Source: Jiangella asiatica
Lineage (GTDB): Bacteria > Actinomycetota > Actinomycetes > Jiangellales > Jiangellaceae
DNA length: 64,000 nucleotides
Assembly (NCBI RefSeq): GCF_004349065.1
Contig: NZ_SMKZ01000012.1
Coordinates: 1 to 64,000 of the forward strand
Direction: 5' to 3'
Below, piece by piece: positions 27,192 through 35,955 of this stretch. Under the pieces are notes generated by a model. That model did not search any database. It saw only the letters and a list, made by a program, of their open reading frames with translations, and had not been told where the DNA came from. The position numbers were made by a program, and so were the translations under genes. Numbering within the stretch: position 1 is the first letter of the stretch; every line of letters begins with the position of its first letter.

Positions 27192-28802
27192 ATGACGACG
27201 CAGACCGACCAGCGGCCGCCGGTGGACAAGCGGCCGCCGCCGCTGAGCGGGCTGGAGCTGGCCCGTTGGGTGTGGCGGCAGCTGACGTCCATGCGGGTCG
27301 CGCTGATCCTGCTGTTCCTGCTCGCGGTCGCGGCGATCCCCGGCTCGGTGATCCCGCAGACCGATGTCAACCCGCTCCAGGTCCGCGACTTCCGCGCCCG
27401 CAATCCAACGCTCTCGGAGTGGTACGACCGTCTCGGGATGTTCGACGTCTTCTCCGCGCCCTGGTTCGCCGCCATCTACCTGGCGCTGATGGTGTCGCTG
27501 ATCGGCTGCATCCTGCCGCGCAGCTGGCAGCACTGGAAGGCGATCCGGGCCCAGCCGCCCAAGGCGCCGCGCCGGCTGTCGCGGATGCCCGCCTACCGCC
27601 AGGTCGAGGTCGACGCGGCGCCGGACGAGGTGCTCGCGGTGGCCCGGGCCGAGCTGCGGTCGCGGCGATACCGGCTGCGCCGGGCCGGCACGGAGGGTGA
27701 GGCGGACTCCGTCGCCGGCGAGGTCGGGCACCTGCGTGAGACCGGCAACCTGATCTTTCACCTGTCCGTCGTCGTGGTGCTGCTGGCGGTGGCCCTGGGC
27801 GGGCTGTTCAGCTACCGGGCGACGGTGCTGGTGACGGAGGGCTCGGGATTCAGCAACCAGGTGATCCAGTTCGACAGCTTCTCGGCCGGGGCGCTGTTCG
27901 ACACCACCGACCTGCCGCCGTTCTCCATGGACGTCGAGTCGTTCCAGATGGAGTTCGTCGACTCCGGCGCGCAGCTGGGCCAGGCCGACAACTACGAAGC
28001 GTCGGTGACGGTGGTGCCCGAGCCCGGCGCGGAGCCGGAGTCGCACACCATCCGGGTCAACGAGCCGTTGGACATCGACGGCACGTCCGTCCACATCCTC
28101 AACCCCGGCTACGCGCCCGCGTTCACCATCCGCTCGCCGGACCAGACGGTGCTCGCGGAGGGCCCGGTGCCGTTCCTGCCCGAGGATGGCAACTTCACCT
28201 CCAGCGGCGTGGTCAAGGTGGAGGTGCCGCCGGAGCTGGGCGAGGACATCGGCCTGCAGGGGTACTTCCTGCCCACGGCGGAGGTCGACCAGAACGGCCC
28301 GCGCTCGGTCTTCCCCGGCGCCCGCAACCCCGCGGTGTACCTGACCGCCTACCACGGCGACCTCGGGCTCGACGACGGCCAGCCGCAGTCGGTGTACCGG
28401 CTCGACACCTCCGCGATGGAGCAGTACGTGCGGGCCGACGGCGAGCCGTTCCGGGCCGAGCTGACCGTCGGCGAGACCATCCAGCTGCCCGACGGCAACT
28501 ACATCACCTTCGACGGCTACGTGACCTGGGTCAACCTGCAGATCGGGCGCAACTCCGGACGCGAGATCGCCCTCATCGGCGCGGTCACCGCGGTGATCGG
28601 GTTGATGGGTTCGCTGTACGTGCGCCGGCGGCGGGCCTGGGTGCGTGCGAGCGTCGGAGCCGAGGGGCGTACCGTGGTCGAGGTCGCGGGGCTGCACCGC
28701 ACCGAGGGCTCGGGCGCCGATCGCCTCACCGACGAGATCGGTGCCGTCACCGATGGGCTGCTGCTGCGCCTGAACGGCGCGGAAGGGGAGAGGGAGAGCT
28801 GA
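27192..28802 (+). CDS. resB: ResB/Ccs1 cytochrome c synthetase subunit
   Basis: The 536-residue protein has three N-terminal membrane segments (MRVALILLFLLAVAAIPGSV; FAAIYLALMVSLIGCILPRS; LIFHLSVVVVLLAVALGGLF), a large extracytoplasmic domain (about residues 215-455), and a final helix (IALIGAVTAVIGLMGSLYV). This is the ResB layout. With CcsA/CcsB it exports heme and attaches it to apocytochrome c. ATG 27192 is chosen over GTG 27183 because GGGG lies at a suitable distance. The stop overlaps ccsB by 1 nt. Confidence 0.92.
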   Translation: MTTQTDQRPPVDKRPPPLSGLELARWVWRQLTSMRVALILLFLLAVAAIPGSVIPQTDVNPLQVRDFRARNPTLSEWYDRLGMFDVFSAPWFAAIYLALMVSLIGCILPRSWQHWKAIRAQPPKAPRRLSRMPAYRQVEVDAAPDEVLAVARAELRSRRYRLRRAGTEGEADSVAGEVGHLRETGNLIFHLSVVVVLLAVALGGLFSYRATVLVTEGSGFSNQVIQFDSFSAGALFDTTDLPPFSMDVESFQMEFVDSGAQLGQADNYEASVTVVPEPGAEPESHTIRVNEPLDIDGTSVHILNPGYAPAFTIRSPDQTVLAEGPVPFLPEDGNFTSSGVVKVEVPPELGEDIGLQGYFLPTAEVDQNGPRSVFPGARNPAVYLTAYHGDLGLDDGQPQSVYRLDTSAMEQYVRADGEPFRAELTVGETIQLPDGNYITFDGYVTWVNLQIGRNSGREIALIGAVTAVIGLMGSLYVRRRRAWVRASVGAEGRTVVEVAGLHRTEGSGADRLTDEIGAVTDGLLLRLNGAEGERES

Positions 28803-29812
28803 TGGACCTCGACGCCGTCGCCGAGTGGAGCCGCTACGTCGTCTCTCTCTCGGTCTTCGTGTACCTGGGCGCCTGGCTGGCGTTCTGTGCCGAGGCCGGG
28901 TTGCGCAGCCGCATCCGTCGCCTGCTCGAGGCTACGGCCGCGGTGGACACGCCGGCGACGGAGCTCGTGGGCGTGAGCGCTGGCGCCGGCTCGGGCTCCG
29001 CTGGTGGCGGGGTGTCCGACGACGCCGACCCGGCGGCTGGCGCCCCCGAGAGCCTGCTCGAGCGCGCCGAGCGAACCGGGCGGAACGGCCGGTCGCTGCT
29101 GGTCCTCGCCACGGTGGTGCTGGCCGCCGGCGTCACCATGCGCGGCATCGGCACCAGCCGGGCGCCGTGGGGCAACATGTACGAGTTCTCCATCACCGGA
29201 GCGCTCGTCGCGTCGCTCGTCTTCCTCGTGCTGGCCCGCACCGTCGTCGGCCGTGCCGTGGCCGTCTGGGCCGTCCTGCTGATCTTCGTCACCCTCGGCC
29301 TGGCCGTCACCCTGCTCTATGTGCCGCCGGGGCCGCTGGTGCCGGCGCTGCGCTCGTACTGGCTCGTCGTGCATGTGGGCGCCGCCGTCGTCGCGTTCGG
29401 CCTGTTCACCGTCTCCGCCGTCGTCAGCGGCCTGCAGATCGTGTCCGAGCGGGCCGCGGCCCAGGGCCGGACGACGGGGTTCGGCGCGGCGCTGCCCGAG
29501 TCGTCCACCCTGGACCGGCTGAGCTACCGCCTCACCGCCGTCGCGTTCCCGATCTGGACGTTCGGGCCGCTCATCCTCGGCGCCGTCTGGGCCGAGGTCT
29601 CATGGGGCCGGTACTGGGGCTGGGACCCCAAGGAGGTGTGGGCGCTGATCACCTGGCTCGCCTACGCCGCCTACCTGCACGCGCGAGCCACCGCGGGCTG
29701 GAAGGGCTCCAAGGCCTCGATCGTCTCCCTGGTGGGCTACGCCACCGTGCTGTTCAGCTACTTCGGCGTGAACATCTTCTTCAACGGCTTGCACTCCTAC
29801 GGCGGCCTGTAG
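28802..29812 (+). CDS. ccsB: CcsB/CcsA heme-handling cytochrome c synthetase subunit
   Basis: The 336-residue membrane protein has about eight helices and the signature EVSWGRYWGWDPKEVWAL, the Trp-rich WWD-type heme loop, with histidines in LRSYWLVVHVGAA and LHARATAG as probable heme ligands. A low-complexity loop (SAGAGSGSAGGG) separates TM1 from the core. It ends the resA-ccdA-resB-ccsB run. The end of the operon is marked by a hairpin and palindromic repeat B. Confidence 0.94.
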   Translation: MDLDAVAEWSRYVVSLSVFVYLGAWLAFCAEAGLRSRIRRLLEATAAVDTPATELVGVSAGAGSGSAGGGVSDDADPAAGAPESLLERAERTGRNGRSLLVLATVVLAAGVTMRGIGTSRAPWGNMYEFSITGALVASLVFLVLARTVVGRAVAVWAVLLIFVTLGLAVTLLYVPPGPLVPALRSYWLVVHVGAAVVAFGLFTVSAVVSGLQIVSERAAAQGRTTGFGAALPESSTLDRLSYRLTAVAFPIWTFGPLILGAVWAEVSWGRYWGWDPKEVWALITWLAYAAYLHARATAGWKGSKASIVSLVGYATVLFSYFGVNIFFNGLHSYGGL

Positions 29813-29830
29813 ACCGGAAGCGGTCACGTC

Positions 29831-29848
29831 CGCCCCGATCCGGGGGCG
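29831..29848 (+). terminator. Hairpin after ccsB
   Basis: CGCCCC (29831-29836) pairs with GGGGCG (29843-29848) around GATCCG, 18 nt after the ccsB stop and just before repeat B. It is a short GC-only stem, so moderate support. Confidence 0.45.
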
Positions 29849-29856
29849 CGAGACCT

Positions 29857-29900
29857 CGAAATGATCACGTTCACCACGAAATCTCGTGTCGCACCATGCT
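29857..29900 (-). repeat. Palindromic intergenic repeat, copy B (half element)
   Basis: The reverse complement of 29857-29896 matches 19050-19089 at 39 of 40 positions. The match continues to about 29903 against copy C and then stops. The second inverted arm is missing, so this copy is truncated or a single-arm form. The region from here to 30063 shows no gene. Confidence 0.88.
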
Positions 29901-30063
29901 TGTGAGCATCGTGGTGCGCGCATAGGCCTCGTGATGCCCGTGGGCCATCGACGGGCCGGTTCACACTGGCTCAGAGGCGCTCATTGCAAAGGCGCCCGCG
30001 ACGTCGTGCTGGGCCGGCCGGGGGGCGCACCGGCGGGGCGCCGGGATGACGGGCAATGGCTGG

Positions 30064-30516
30064 TCAGCGGGAGTCGTCCTCGTCGTCGCCGCCGTGGCGG
30101 GACTCGTCTTCCCGCTTGCGCAGCTCGGCCTCGGCGTCCTTGCGCTCCTGCTCGCTCGTGGGCTCGTCCCCGGGCTTGTCGTCGCGGCGGATCTGCTGCT
30201 CACGGCGGCGGAGGTCGGCCTCCCACTCGCCGAGCATCTTCTCGTGGCGGGTGTCGATGTCGCGTAGCTGCCGCAGGAACTCGGGGTCGTCGTCGGGGGC
30301 GACGGGCCGTGGCGCTGGGGCGGCGGGTCGGCGCGACTCGCGGACCTTGCCGATGGTCAGCCACAGAATGGGCCCGATGAGCGGGACGAGAACGATGATG
30401 GCCAGCCAGATCACACGGTTCAGCGACCGGAATCGCGCGGAGTCGGTCTGCAGGCAATCGATCAGCGCATAGACCAGCAGCGCGATCGCCACCACGATTG
30501 GTAGTACCCGACCCAC
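30064..30516 (-). CDS. PLDc_N-domain membrane protein with charged coiled-coil tail
   Basis: The 150-residue protein begins with a short Phospholipase_D-nuclease N-terminal (PLDc_N) domain of two helices: VLPIVVAIALLVYALIDCLQ and VIWLAIIVLVPLIGPILWL, ending in the typical W-x-x-x-G. The rest (about residues 75-150) is very charged and probably a coiled coil (RDIDTRHEKMLGEWEADLRR). GTG 30516 follows GGGGAGG. The function of stand-alone PLDc_N proteins is unknown; membrane sensing or scaffolding is a guess. Confidence 0.82.
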   Translation of the reverse strand: MGRVLPIVVAIALLVYALIDCLQTDSARFRSLNRVIWLAIIVLVPLIGPILWLTIGKVRESRRPAAPAPRPVAPDDDPEFLRQLRDIDTRHEKMLGEWEADLRRREQQIRRDDKPGDEPTSEQERKDAEAELRKREDESRHGGDDEDDSR

Positions 30517-30669
30517 CGTGAAGACCTCCCCAGCCTATGTCCGTTCCTGCCACCAGACTAGGTGAGCCGCCGGTCGAACCGCACCCCGGAGGCCCCGCCG
30601 TTCCTCGGAGACCATCGCGCCGCGCCCCCGGCTGGGGTGCGCGGCGCGGTACGGGTCGTGAGAACGCGA

Positions 30670-30789
30670 TCAGGTGAAGAACCGGCGGCGCGGGCGCGCA
30701 CCGGCTCGGGCGGCGGACACCCGGCGCGCCTGCTCCGCCTCGCGGCGAAGGTCATCCAGGCGGGCCTTGGCGAGTTCCAAGCTGTACAA
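30670..30789 (-). CDS. Small basic coiled-coil protein
   Basis: The 39-residue frame starts at TTG 30789, 5 nt after a perfect GAAGGAG (30795-30801), and stops at 30670. The product MYSLELAKARLDDLRREAEQ, then ARRVSAARAGARPRRRFFT, is a single amphipathic helix with a basic tail. Similar short MYSLELAKAR-type proteins, recalled but not searched, are common in actinomycetes. It is divergent from the Lrp gene. Role unknown. Confidence 0.65.
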   Translation of the reverse strand: MYSLELAKARLDDLRREAEQARRVSAARAGARPRRRFFT

Positions 30790-30944
30790 CTGTGCTCCTT
30801 CAGGCAAAATCATAAGAGTATCTAAGGCAAACTTGCTTTTGCCCCTAGGATTCTAAATTACGAAGACGTAACAGATCAATCTCGGTACGGGTGATGCTCA
30901 CCACGTTGCCGACCCGCTGACGAGCACTGCGAGGATGGAGCGTC
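30790..30944. promoter_or_regulatory. AT-rich divergent promoter region with palindrome
   Basis: This region is markedly AT-rich. It contains GGCAAA-CTTGCT-TTTGCC (about 30825-30842), flanked by CTA and TAG. The left half TAAGGCAAA resembles an iron-box half site, but the match to a full DtxR/IdeR box is incomplete. It could be bound by the Lrp protein encoded at 30945 or by a metal regulator; dps lies further downstream. Confidence 0.4.
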
Positions 30945-31415
30945 ATGGACACCGTCGATGCGCGTTTGGTGGCGGCGTTGCGGGCCAATGGCCGCGCCTC
31001 ATACGCCGAGTTGGGGCGGCTGGTCGGGCTGTCGGGGCCGAGCATCCAGGAGAGGGTCCGGCGGTTGGAGGAGCGCGGCGTCATCACCGGCTACCGCGCC
31101 ACCGTCAATCCCACCGCGCTCGGGCTGGGTCTGACCGCCCTGATCGGCCTCGTGTTGTCGGACTCGGCGGGTCACGACGAGGTGGGTGCGCGGCTCGAGG
31201 ACGTCCCCGAGGTCGAGGACTGCTGGTTCATCGCCGGTGACGAGGCGTACATGCTCAAGGTCCGAGTGGGCGACGTCGAAGGTCTGGAGCGGCTGCTGAA
31301 CCGGTTGGTGCGCGTCGAGGGCGTCGCGCGCACCCGGACCACGCTGATCATCTCTGCCCGCTTCGAGGACCGGCAGGTCGAAGCGAGCGACGAGGAGCTG
31401 GTCGGCAGCCGCTGA
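30945..31415 (+). CDS. Lrp/AsnC family transcriptional regulator
   Basis: The 156-residue protein has an N-terminal helix-turn-helix (VDARLVAALRANGRASYAEL, GLSGPSIQERVRRLEERGVI) and a C-terminal RAM/AsnC ligand domain (EVEDCWFIAGDEAYMLKVRV, LIISARFEDRQV). ATG 30945 follows GGAG. The ligand is probably an amino acid. It is transcribed away from the small basic protein and toward dps, 90 nt further on. Confidence 0.92.
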   Translation: MDTVDARLVAALRANGRASYAELGRLVGLSGPSIQERVRRLEERGVITGYRATVNPTALGLGLTALIGLVLSDSAGHDEVGARLEDVPEVEDCWFIAGDEAYMLKVRVGDVEGLERLLNRLVRVEGVARTRTTLIISARFEDRQVEASDEELVGSR

Positions 31416-31505
31416 CGGGGTGCGTCCAGCCCGGGATTGTGGGTAACGGATCGCGTGTTGGTACCTGACGGGTACGAGCGAGCACAACCACGCAAGGGAG
31501 GGGTC

Positions 31506-31976
31506 ATGCCCACGATCAACAGTCCGTTGACGGACGATGCCTACAAGGTCGTGACCGAGGCGCTGCGCGACGCGCTGATCGACCTCATCGACCTGTCGCT
31601 GCTGGGAAAGCAGGCGCACTGGAACGTCGTCGGGCCGCGGTTCCGCACAATCCACTTCCAGCTCGACGAGGTCGTCGACGCGGCACGCAAGCACGCCGAC
31701 ATCGTCGCCGAGCGCTCGGCCACCGTCGGCAGCCCCGCAGACGGCCGGGCCGAGACGATCGCGCGCGACACCCAGATCACCCGCCTCGACGCGGGTTGGA
31801 TCCGCGACGACGACGTCGTGGCGGCGTTCACCGGGCTGTACGAAGGTCTCATCGCGCGGATGCGCCAGCGCGCGCAGGACGTCGAGCAGGCCGACCCGGT
31901 CAGCAACAACATCCTGCTCGACGTCGTCGAGGAGCTGGAGAAGCAGTACTGGATGTGGCAGGCCGAGCGGTCCTGA
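31506..31976 (+). CDS. Dps family ferritin-like DNA-protection protein
   Basis: The 156-residue four-helix protein has the Dps signature GKQAHWNVVGPRFRTIHFQL then DEVVDAARKHADIVAER, whose His, Asp and Glu form the intersubunit ferroxidase site. It stores iron and consumes peroxide as a dodecamer. ATG 31506 follows AAGGGAGGGG. The upstream GGGTAC at 31470-31475 looks like a SigB -10, but no -35 at proper spacing is present. Confidence 0.9.
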   Translation: MPTINSPLTDDAYKVVTEALRDALIDLIDLSLLGKQAHWNVVGPRFRTIHFQLDEVVDAARKHADIVAERSATVGSPADGRAETIARDTQITRLDAGWIRDDDVVAAFTGLYEGLIARMRQRAQDVEQADPVSNNILLDVVEELEKQYWMWQAERS

Positions 31977-32040
31977 CCGACGAGCATGGGCGATGATGCT
32001 CCCGTCCCGAGTCGCTGTGGAACGGAAAACGGTGAGCATC

Positions 32041-33030
32041 ATGCCCGACGCCTCCGGCCTGGTCACGATCGACGACGTACGTGCGGCGGCCGGCCGGTTG
32101 GACGGCGTCGCGGTGCGCACACCGCTGGTGCCGGCGGCCTGGGCCGGCGGTGAGCTGTGGCTGAAGCCGGAGGGCCTGCAGACCACCGGCGCCTTCAAGC
32201 TGCGCGGCGCGTTCAACGCCGTCGCCCTGCTGGACGACGACGAGCGAGCCCGCGGAGTCGTCACCCACTCCAGCGGCAACCACGCGCAGGCATTGGCCTG
32301 GGCGGCGGCGGCACAGGGCATCCCGGCCACCGTCGTCATGCCGGACGCGGCGGCACCGTTGAAGGTGGCGGCTACCAGGGCACTCGGCGCCGACGTCATC
32401 ATGGTGCCGTCGGCGGAGCGGGACAGCCGGGTCGAGCAGCTGCGAACCGAACGCGGTCTCACGTTCATCTCACCGTTCGACCACCCCGGGGTGATCGCCG
32501 GCGGCGGAACGGTCGGGCTGGAGATCGCCGCGGACCTGCCGGACGTCGACACCGTCCTCGTCCCGGTCGGCGGCGGCGGGCTCATCTCGGGCATCGCCGT
32601 CGCGATGGCCGCGGCGGCTCCGAGCGCCCGCGTCGTCGCCGTCGAGCCAGAGCTTGCCGCCGACCTCGCCGAGAGCCTGGCCCGCGGCGAGCGGGTTCGC
32701 TGGGACCCCGAGCGCACCTACCGCACCATCGCCGACGGCGTCCGGCTCCCAGTGGTCGGGGAGCTGACGTGGCGGCACATCCAGGCCCATGTGGACGAGG
32801 TGGTGACGGTGCCCGAGGACGCGATCCTGGCCGCCATGGCGGCGATCGCCACCCGCGGCCGGATCGTCGCCGAACCAACCGGCGCGCTGACCACCGCGGC
32901 GTTCCTGACCGACCCGGGCCGATTCGGCCGGAGCGTGGCCGTCGTCTCCGGCGGCAACGCCGACCCGACGCTGCTGGCGAAGGTCCTCATGGACGCCGCA
33001 GGCTGGACCCCTCGTCCAGCCAGCCGGTGA
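32041..33030 (+). CDS. PLP-dependent threonine/serine dehydratase-like enzyme
   Basis: The 329-residue fold-type II enzyme has the PLP lysine in TTGAFKLRGAFNAV, the phosphate loop SSGNHAQALAWAA, the second glycine loop LVPVGGGGLISG and SGGNADP near the end. It is of serine/threonine dehydratase or serine racemase size without a regulatory ACT domain. ATG 32041 is preferred to GTG 32032. The last residues after MDAAG (WTPRPASR) are antisense to a rhodanese remnant, so the natural C-terminus has probably been replaced by a deletion event. Confidence 0.86.
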   Translation: MPDASGLVTIDDVRAAAGRLDGVAVRTPLVPAAWAGGELWLKPEGLQTTGAFKLRGAFNAVALLDDDERARGVVTHSSGNHAQALAWAAAAQGIPATVVMPDAAAPLKVAATRALGADVIMVPSAERDSRVEQLRTERGLTFISPFDHPGVIAGGGTVGLEIAADLPDVDTVLVPVGGGGLISGIAVAMAAAAPSARVVAVEPELAADLAESLARGERVRWDPERTYRTIADGVRLPVVGELTWRHIQAHVDEVVTVPEDAILAAMAAIATRGRIVAEPTGALTTAAFLTDPGRFGRSVAVVSGGNADPTLLAKVLMDAAGWTPRPASR

Positions 33031-33091
33031 CGCCGCCGATCATCTTCTTGACCGGCCGGCCGAGCCGGGCCAGGCGCAGGGCGGCCTTCAC
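32987..33091 (-). pseudogene. Rhodanese-domain C-terminal fragment
   Basis: The leftward frame reads VKAALRLARLGRPVKKMIGG, then VTGWLDEGSSLRRP and stop (TGA 32987-32989). This resembles the end of rhodanese-like proteins (helix, then V/I-GG-x-x-x-W). There is no room for an N-terminus or active-site Cys, as homology stops at about 33091, where an opposite-strand Lrp remnant begins. Assignment is from pattern recognition only. Confidence 0.5.
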
Positions 33092-33216
33092 ACCTGGAGG
33101 AGATCGCCGGCAGGCTGGCCGCGCTCGGCAGCGTCACCACCTCCGTCATCTACTCCTCGCCGCTGATCTCCTTCGTCCTCTCCGGCACCACGGACAGCGG
33201 CGTCACGGGCAGCTGA
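33091..33216 (+). pseudogene. Lrp/AsnC regulator C-terminal fragment
   Basis: A 41-codon frame reads HLEEIAGRLAALGSVTTSVI then YSSPLISFVL... and ends at TGA 33214-33216. The first 25 residues look like the C-terminal end of Lrp/AsnC regulators of the SVVYSSPL type. No N-terminal HTH precedes it; the sequence upstream belongs to the oppositely oriented rhodanese fragment. Confidence 0.5.
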
Positions 33217-35923
33217 TCCGGCGCAGGGTGAGGTCCAGCTCGGTGACCCGTCCGGGCGCCACCCGAGCCGACACCGTCCGTGGAACCCAGACGTCGCTGC
33301 CGGCGAAGACCCGTAGCGGGTTCTGCCCCACCGGCAGCCACAGGGTGTACGAGCCGTCGGCGCCGGTGCGCAGGTCGTGGGTCTCGTCGCGGGCCTCGAT
33401 CCACACGTCCGTGCCGCTCAGCGGGACGGTGGACCCGTCGCAGGCCACCCCGGAGACGGTGCCGGACACCGCACCCCAGGTGCGCGGCGCCACTGTGTCC
33501 AGGACCAGGTCGACCTCGCGCTGGTCGTACGGGGTGTCGTCGCCGCGCACCAGGAGCGTGCCGTTGTAGGCGCCGGGCTCGTCGCCGGACACCGTCAACG
33601 TCACCTCCATGCTCTCGCCGGGCGCCAGCGTCGTCGCCGGTGCCGCCGTCTCCAACCAGGCCGCGTCACGGTCGCTGGCGCAGTCGGTGTAGCCGGGCAG
33701 CGTCTCGACGAACGGGCTCTCGGCGTAGCCGGCGAACCCGCCGCCGACCCGGGTGAAGCCGCAGGTGCTGCCGCCGCGAGCCAGGTTGTTCGCGGTGGCC
33801 GGCAGCTCGCTCCACGCGTCGGTGACCGGGTCGTAGGCGAAGCCGGCGGTGACGGAGTCGTGGTAGCGCCCGCCGTTGACGCCGCCGGAGACCAGCAGCT
33901 TGCCGTCGGCGACGGTGTGCCCGGCGGCGGCGAGGTCGAGCGGCAGCGGCGCCACCGGCGTCCAGGTGTCCATCTTCGGGTCGTACTCGTACGCGGAGGT
34001 CATGGTGGGGACGCGGATCAGGAAGCCGCCCGCGCAGTACGCCTTCGCCTCGATCGCGCCGCACATGGGCTCCGCGATAGGCTCGGGGTAGTCGGCGACC
34101 TGGTCCCACTTTCGGGTCGCGGGGTCGTACCGGAATACGTCGTCGGTGCCGCAGTCCTCGTCTTCGCTGCTGAGGCAGCCGCCGACCACGTAGAGCTTGC
34201 CGTCCAGGACGAAGCTGCCCCCGCCGGTGACCGGGATCGGGGCGCCCGGCTCGGTGGTCCAGGTGCCGGCGGCCGGGTCGTAGACGTCGGTGCCCTCAGA
34301 GATGCCGCTCTCGTAGATGCCGGGCTCGCGGCCGCCGGTGACGTAGAACTTGCCGTCGATGAACTCGCCGACCGGAGCGGACCGTCCGGTGGGCATCGCG
34401 GGCAGTGTCGCCCAGCTGCCGACGGCGGGGTCGTACACCCACCCGCGGGTGATGCCGATATCGAACCCGCTGCGTCCGCCGACGGAGTAGATCTTGCCGT
34501 CGTGCATGCCGGCGACGTTCTCGACGATGTCCACCGGATAGTCGGGCAGCGCCTGCCAGGCGGTCGCCGCGACCTCGGCGGCGGTACCTGGAGTGGCGGC
34601 GGTCTGCTCGCCGCGCGTGTGGTCCTCGGTGCGCGGGACGAATGACCCCGGCCGCTCGGCGAGCGTGACGCCGGTGGGCTCGGTGCCGTCGTTGGTGACC
34701 GTGACGGTCGCGGTGGCCGGCTCGCCCAGCTCCGCGTCGAGGTCGAGCGACGTGACGCTCGTGGTCAGCATGCCGGCGCCGAGCTCGACGTCCGCCGTCG
34801 CGGTCGTGCCGGTGACGACGTCGGCGGTGATCGGCGCCTCGCGGTACTGCAGCCGCGACGCGGTGAGCTCGCGGGAGCCGGTGCCGGGGACGAACAGCCA
34901 GTAGAAGCCGTCGTCCGCGCTGGTGGTCGAGGCGGTGCCGTCCGCGGCTCCGACGCTCGCGCCGGCGACCGGCTCGCCGGTGTTGCCGTCGGTGACGTGG
35001 CCGGTGACCATCCCGCCGTCGATCGGGGCGCAGCTGCGGTCACCGACATAGACGTCGTCGAGCTGCCACCAGTTGGCGGCGGTGTACGGCCCTTCGTGGT
35101 AGCGGAACCGGACCTGGACCTCGTCCTGCCCGGCCGCCTGCGGGATCGGCACGACCTCCGCGCCAGGACCACGTACGGGCTCTACCTGGTGCCACACGGT
35201 CTCCCAGGTGGCGCCGCCGTCGAGAGACAGGTCGACGTCCGCGATGCCGGCGGCGCCGCTGTCGTAGACGAAGGTGTCGAAGTCGCTGGCGAAGCCGATC
35301 TCCGGTGCGGCAAGGTCGGTGAGATCCATCACCGGCGTCACCAGGGAGGTGTCCTGCCGGTTCGGGTAGCTGTAGAAGTAGCTGTCGACGATGGCGAACC
35401 CGGCCCGTCCGCCGGTGAGGTTGCCGCGCTCGCCCGGGTCGTCGAACCGCCAGACCTGCTCGTCGCCGATGCCGTCGACGACGCTCCAGCCGTCCGGCAG
35501 ACCGTCGTCGAAGCTCGCCGCCACCCCGGCGGACTCCAGCTGGTAGCCGGGGGCGAAGCAGCGTGCCGGATCGATCGCGAGGACCACGTCCGCGGTGGCG
35601 CCGGCCTCGACCTGCGTCGTAACCGGCTCGTAGCCCGGGTACCGGCTGGTCACCGTCACCGTGTGGGTACCCGGCGGGAGGTCGAGCTGGTACTCGCCGG
35701 TCGCCGGGTCGGTGAGCGTGGTGGCGTCTGGCTGGCCCTCGACACTGACCTGGGCCCACAGCGGCCAACCCTGCCCGGAGCCGTCGCGGACGGTCCCGGT
35801 GACGGCGGCCGTAGCCTCCTCCGCGGCGGCGGTGGACCCCGTCACCAGGGCGGCGCCGGCCACGCCGGCGGCCGCGATCATGGCCAGGGCCCGGCGGGCG
35901 CGGGTCGTGCGAGGGTGCCTCAT
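33203..35923 (-). CDS. Secreted Kelch-repeat protein, protease-less paralogue of the subtilase
   Basis: This protein of about 906 residues starts at ATG 35923 behind GGGAGC, with a twin-Arg-containing signal region (RRALAMIAAAGVAGAALVTG). Order: carboxypeptidase-regulatory-like domain (about 40-120), jelly-roll region (about 125-330) with GWSVVDGIGDEQVWRF, a second regulatory-like domain, an immunoglobulin-like stretch (about 420-470), five Kelch-type blades (HDGKIYSVGG, IDGKFYVTGG, LDGKLYVVGG, IEAKAYCAGG, ADGKLLVSGG; about 505-770), an NEW3-like domain, and a C-terminal regulatory-like domain. It matches the C-terminal two thirds of the upstream subtilase but has no S8 domain. It lies 32 nt after that gene and is probably cotranscribed. 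Confidence 0.85.
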   Translation of the reverse strand: MRHPRTTRARRALAMIAAAGVAGAALVTGSTAAAEEATAAVTGTVRDGSGQGWPLWAQVSVEGQPDATTLTDPATGEYQLDLPPGTHTVTVTSRYPGYEPVTTQVEAGATADVVLAIDPARCFAPGYQLESAGVAASFDDGLPDGWSVVDGIGDEQVWRFDDPGERGNLTGGRAGFAIVDSYFYSYPNRQDTSLVTPVMDLTDLAAPEIGFASDFDTFVYDSGAAGIADVDLSLDGGATWETVWHQVEPVRGPGAEVVPIPQAAGQDEVQVRFRYHEGPYTAANWWQLDDVYVGDRSCAPIDGGMVTGHVTDGNTGEPVAGASVGAADGTASTTSADDGFYWLFVPGTGSRELTASRLQYREAPITADVVTGTTATADVELGAGMLTTSVTSLDLDAELGEPATATVTVTNDGTEPTGVTLAERPGSFVPRTEDHTRGEQTAATPGTAAEVAATAWQALPDYPVDIVENVAGMHDGKIYSVGGRSGFDIGITRGWVYDPAVGSWATLPAMPTGRSAPVGEFIDGKFYVTGGREPGIYESGISEGTDVYDPAAGTWTTEPGAPIPVTGGGSFVLDGKLYVVGGCLSSEDEDCGTDDVFRYDPATRKWDQVADYPEPIAEPMCGAIEAKAYCAGGFLIRVPTMTSAYEYDPKMDTWTPVAPLPLDLAAAGHTVADGKLLVSGGVNGGRYHDSVTAGFAYDPVTDAWSELPATANNLARGGSTCGFTRVGGGFAGYAESPFVETLPGYTDCASDRDAAWLETAAPATTLAPGESMEVTLTVSGDEPGAYNGTLLVRGDDTPYDQREVDLVLDTVAPRTWGAVSGTVSGVACDGSTVPLSGTDVWIEARDETHDLRTGADGSYTLWLPVGQNPLRVFAGSDVWVPRTVSARVAPGRVTELDLTLRRISCP

Positions 35924-35955
35924 CAGCGCTGCTCCCTGTCGGTGGCGCCGGGCGG

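Noticed and set aside
31441-31475. SigB-like promoter before dps (GGGTAC)
   Set aside because: No GNNT -35 element lies at the required 14-16 nt spacing.
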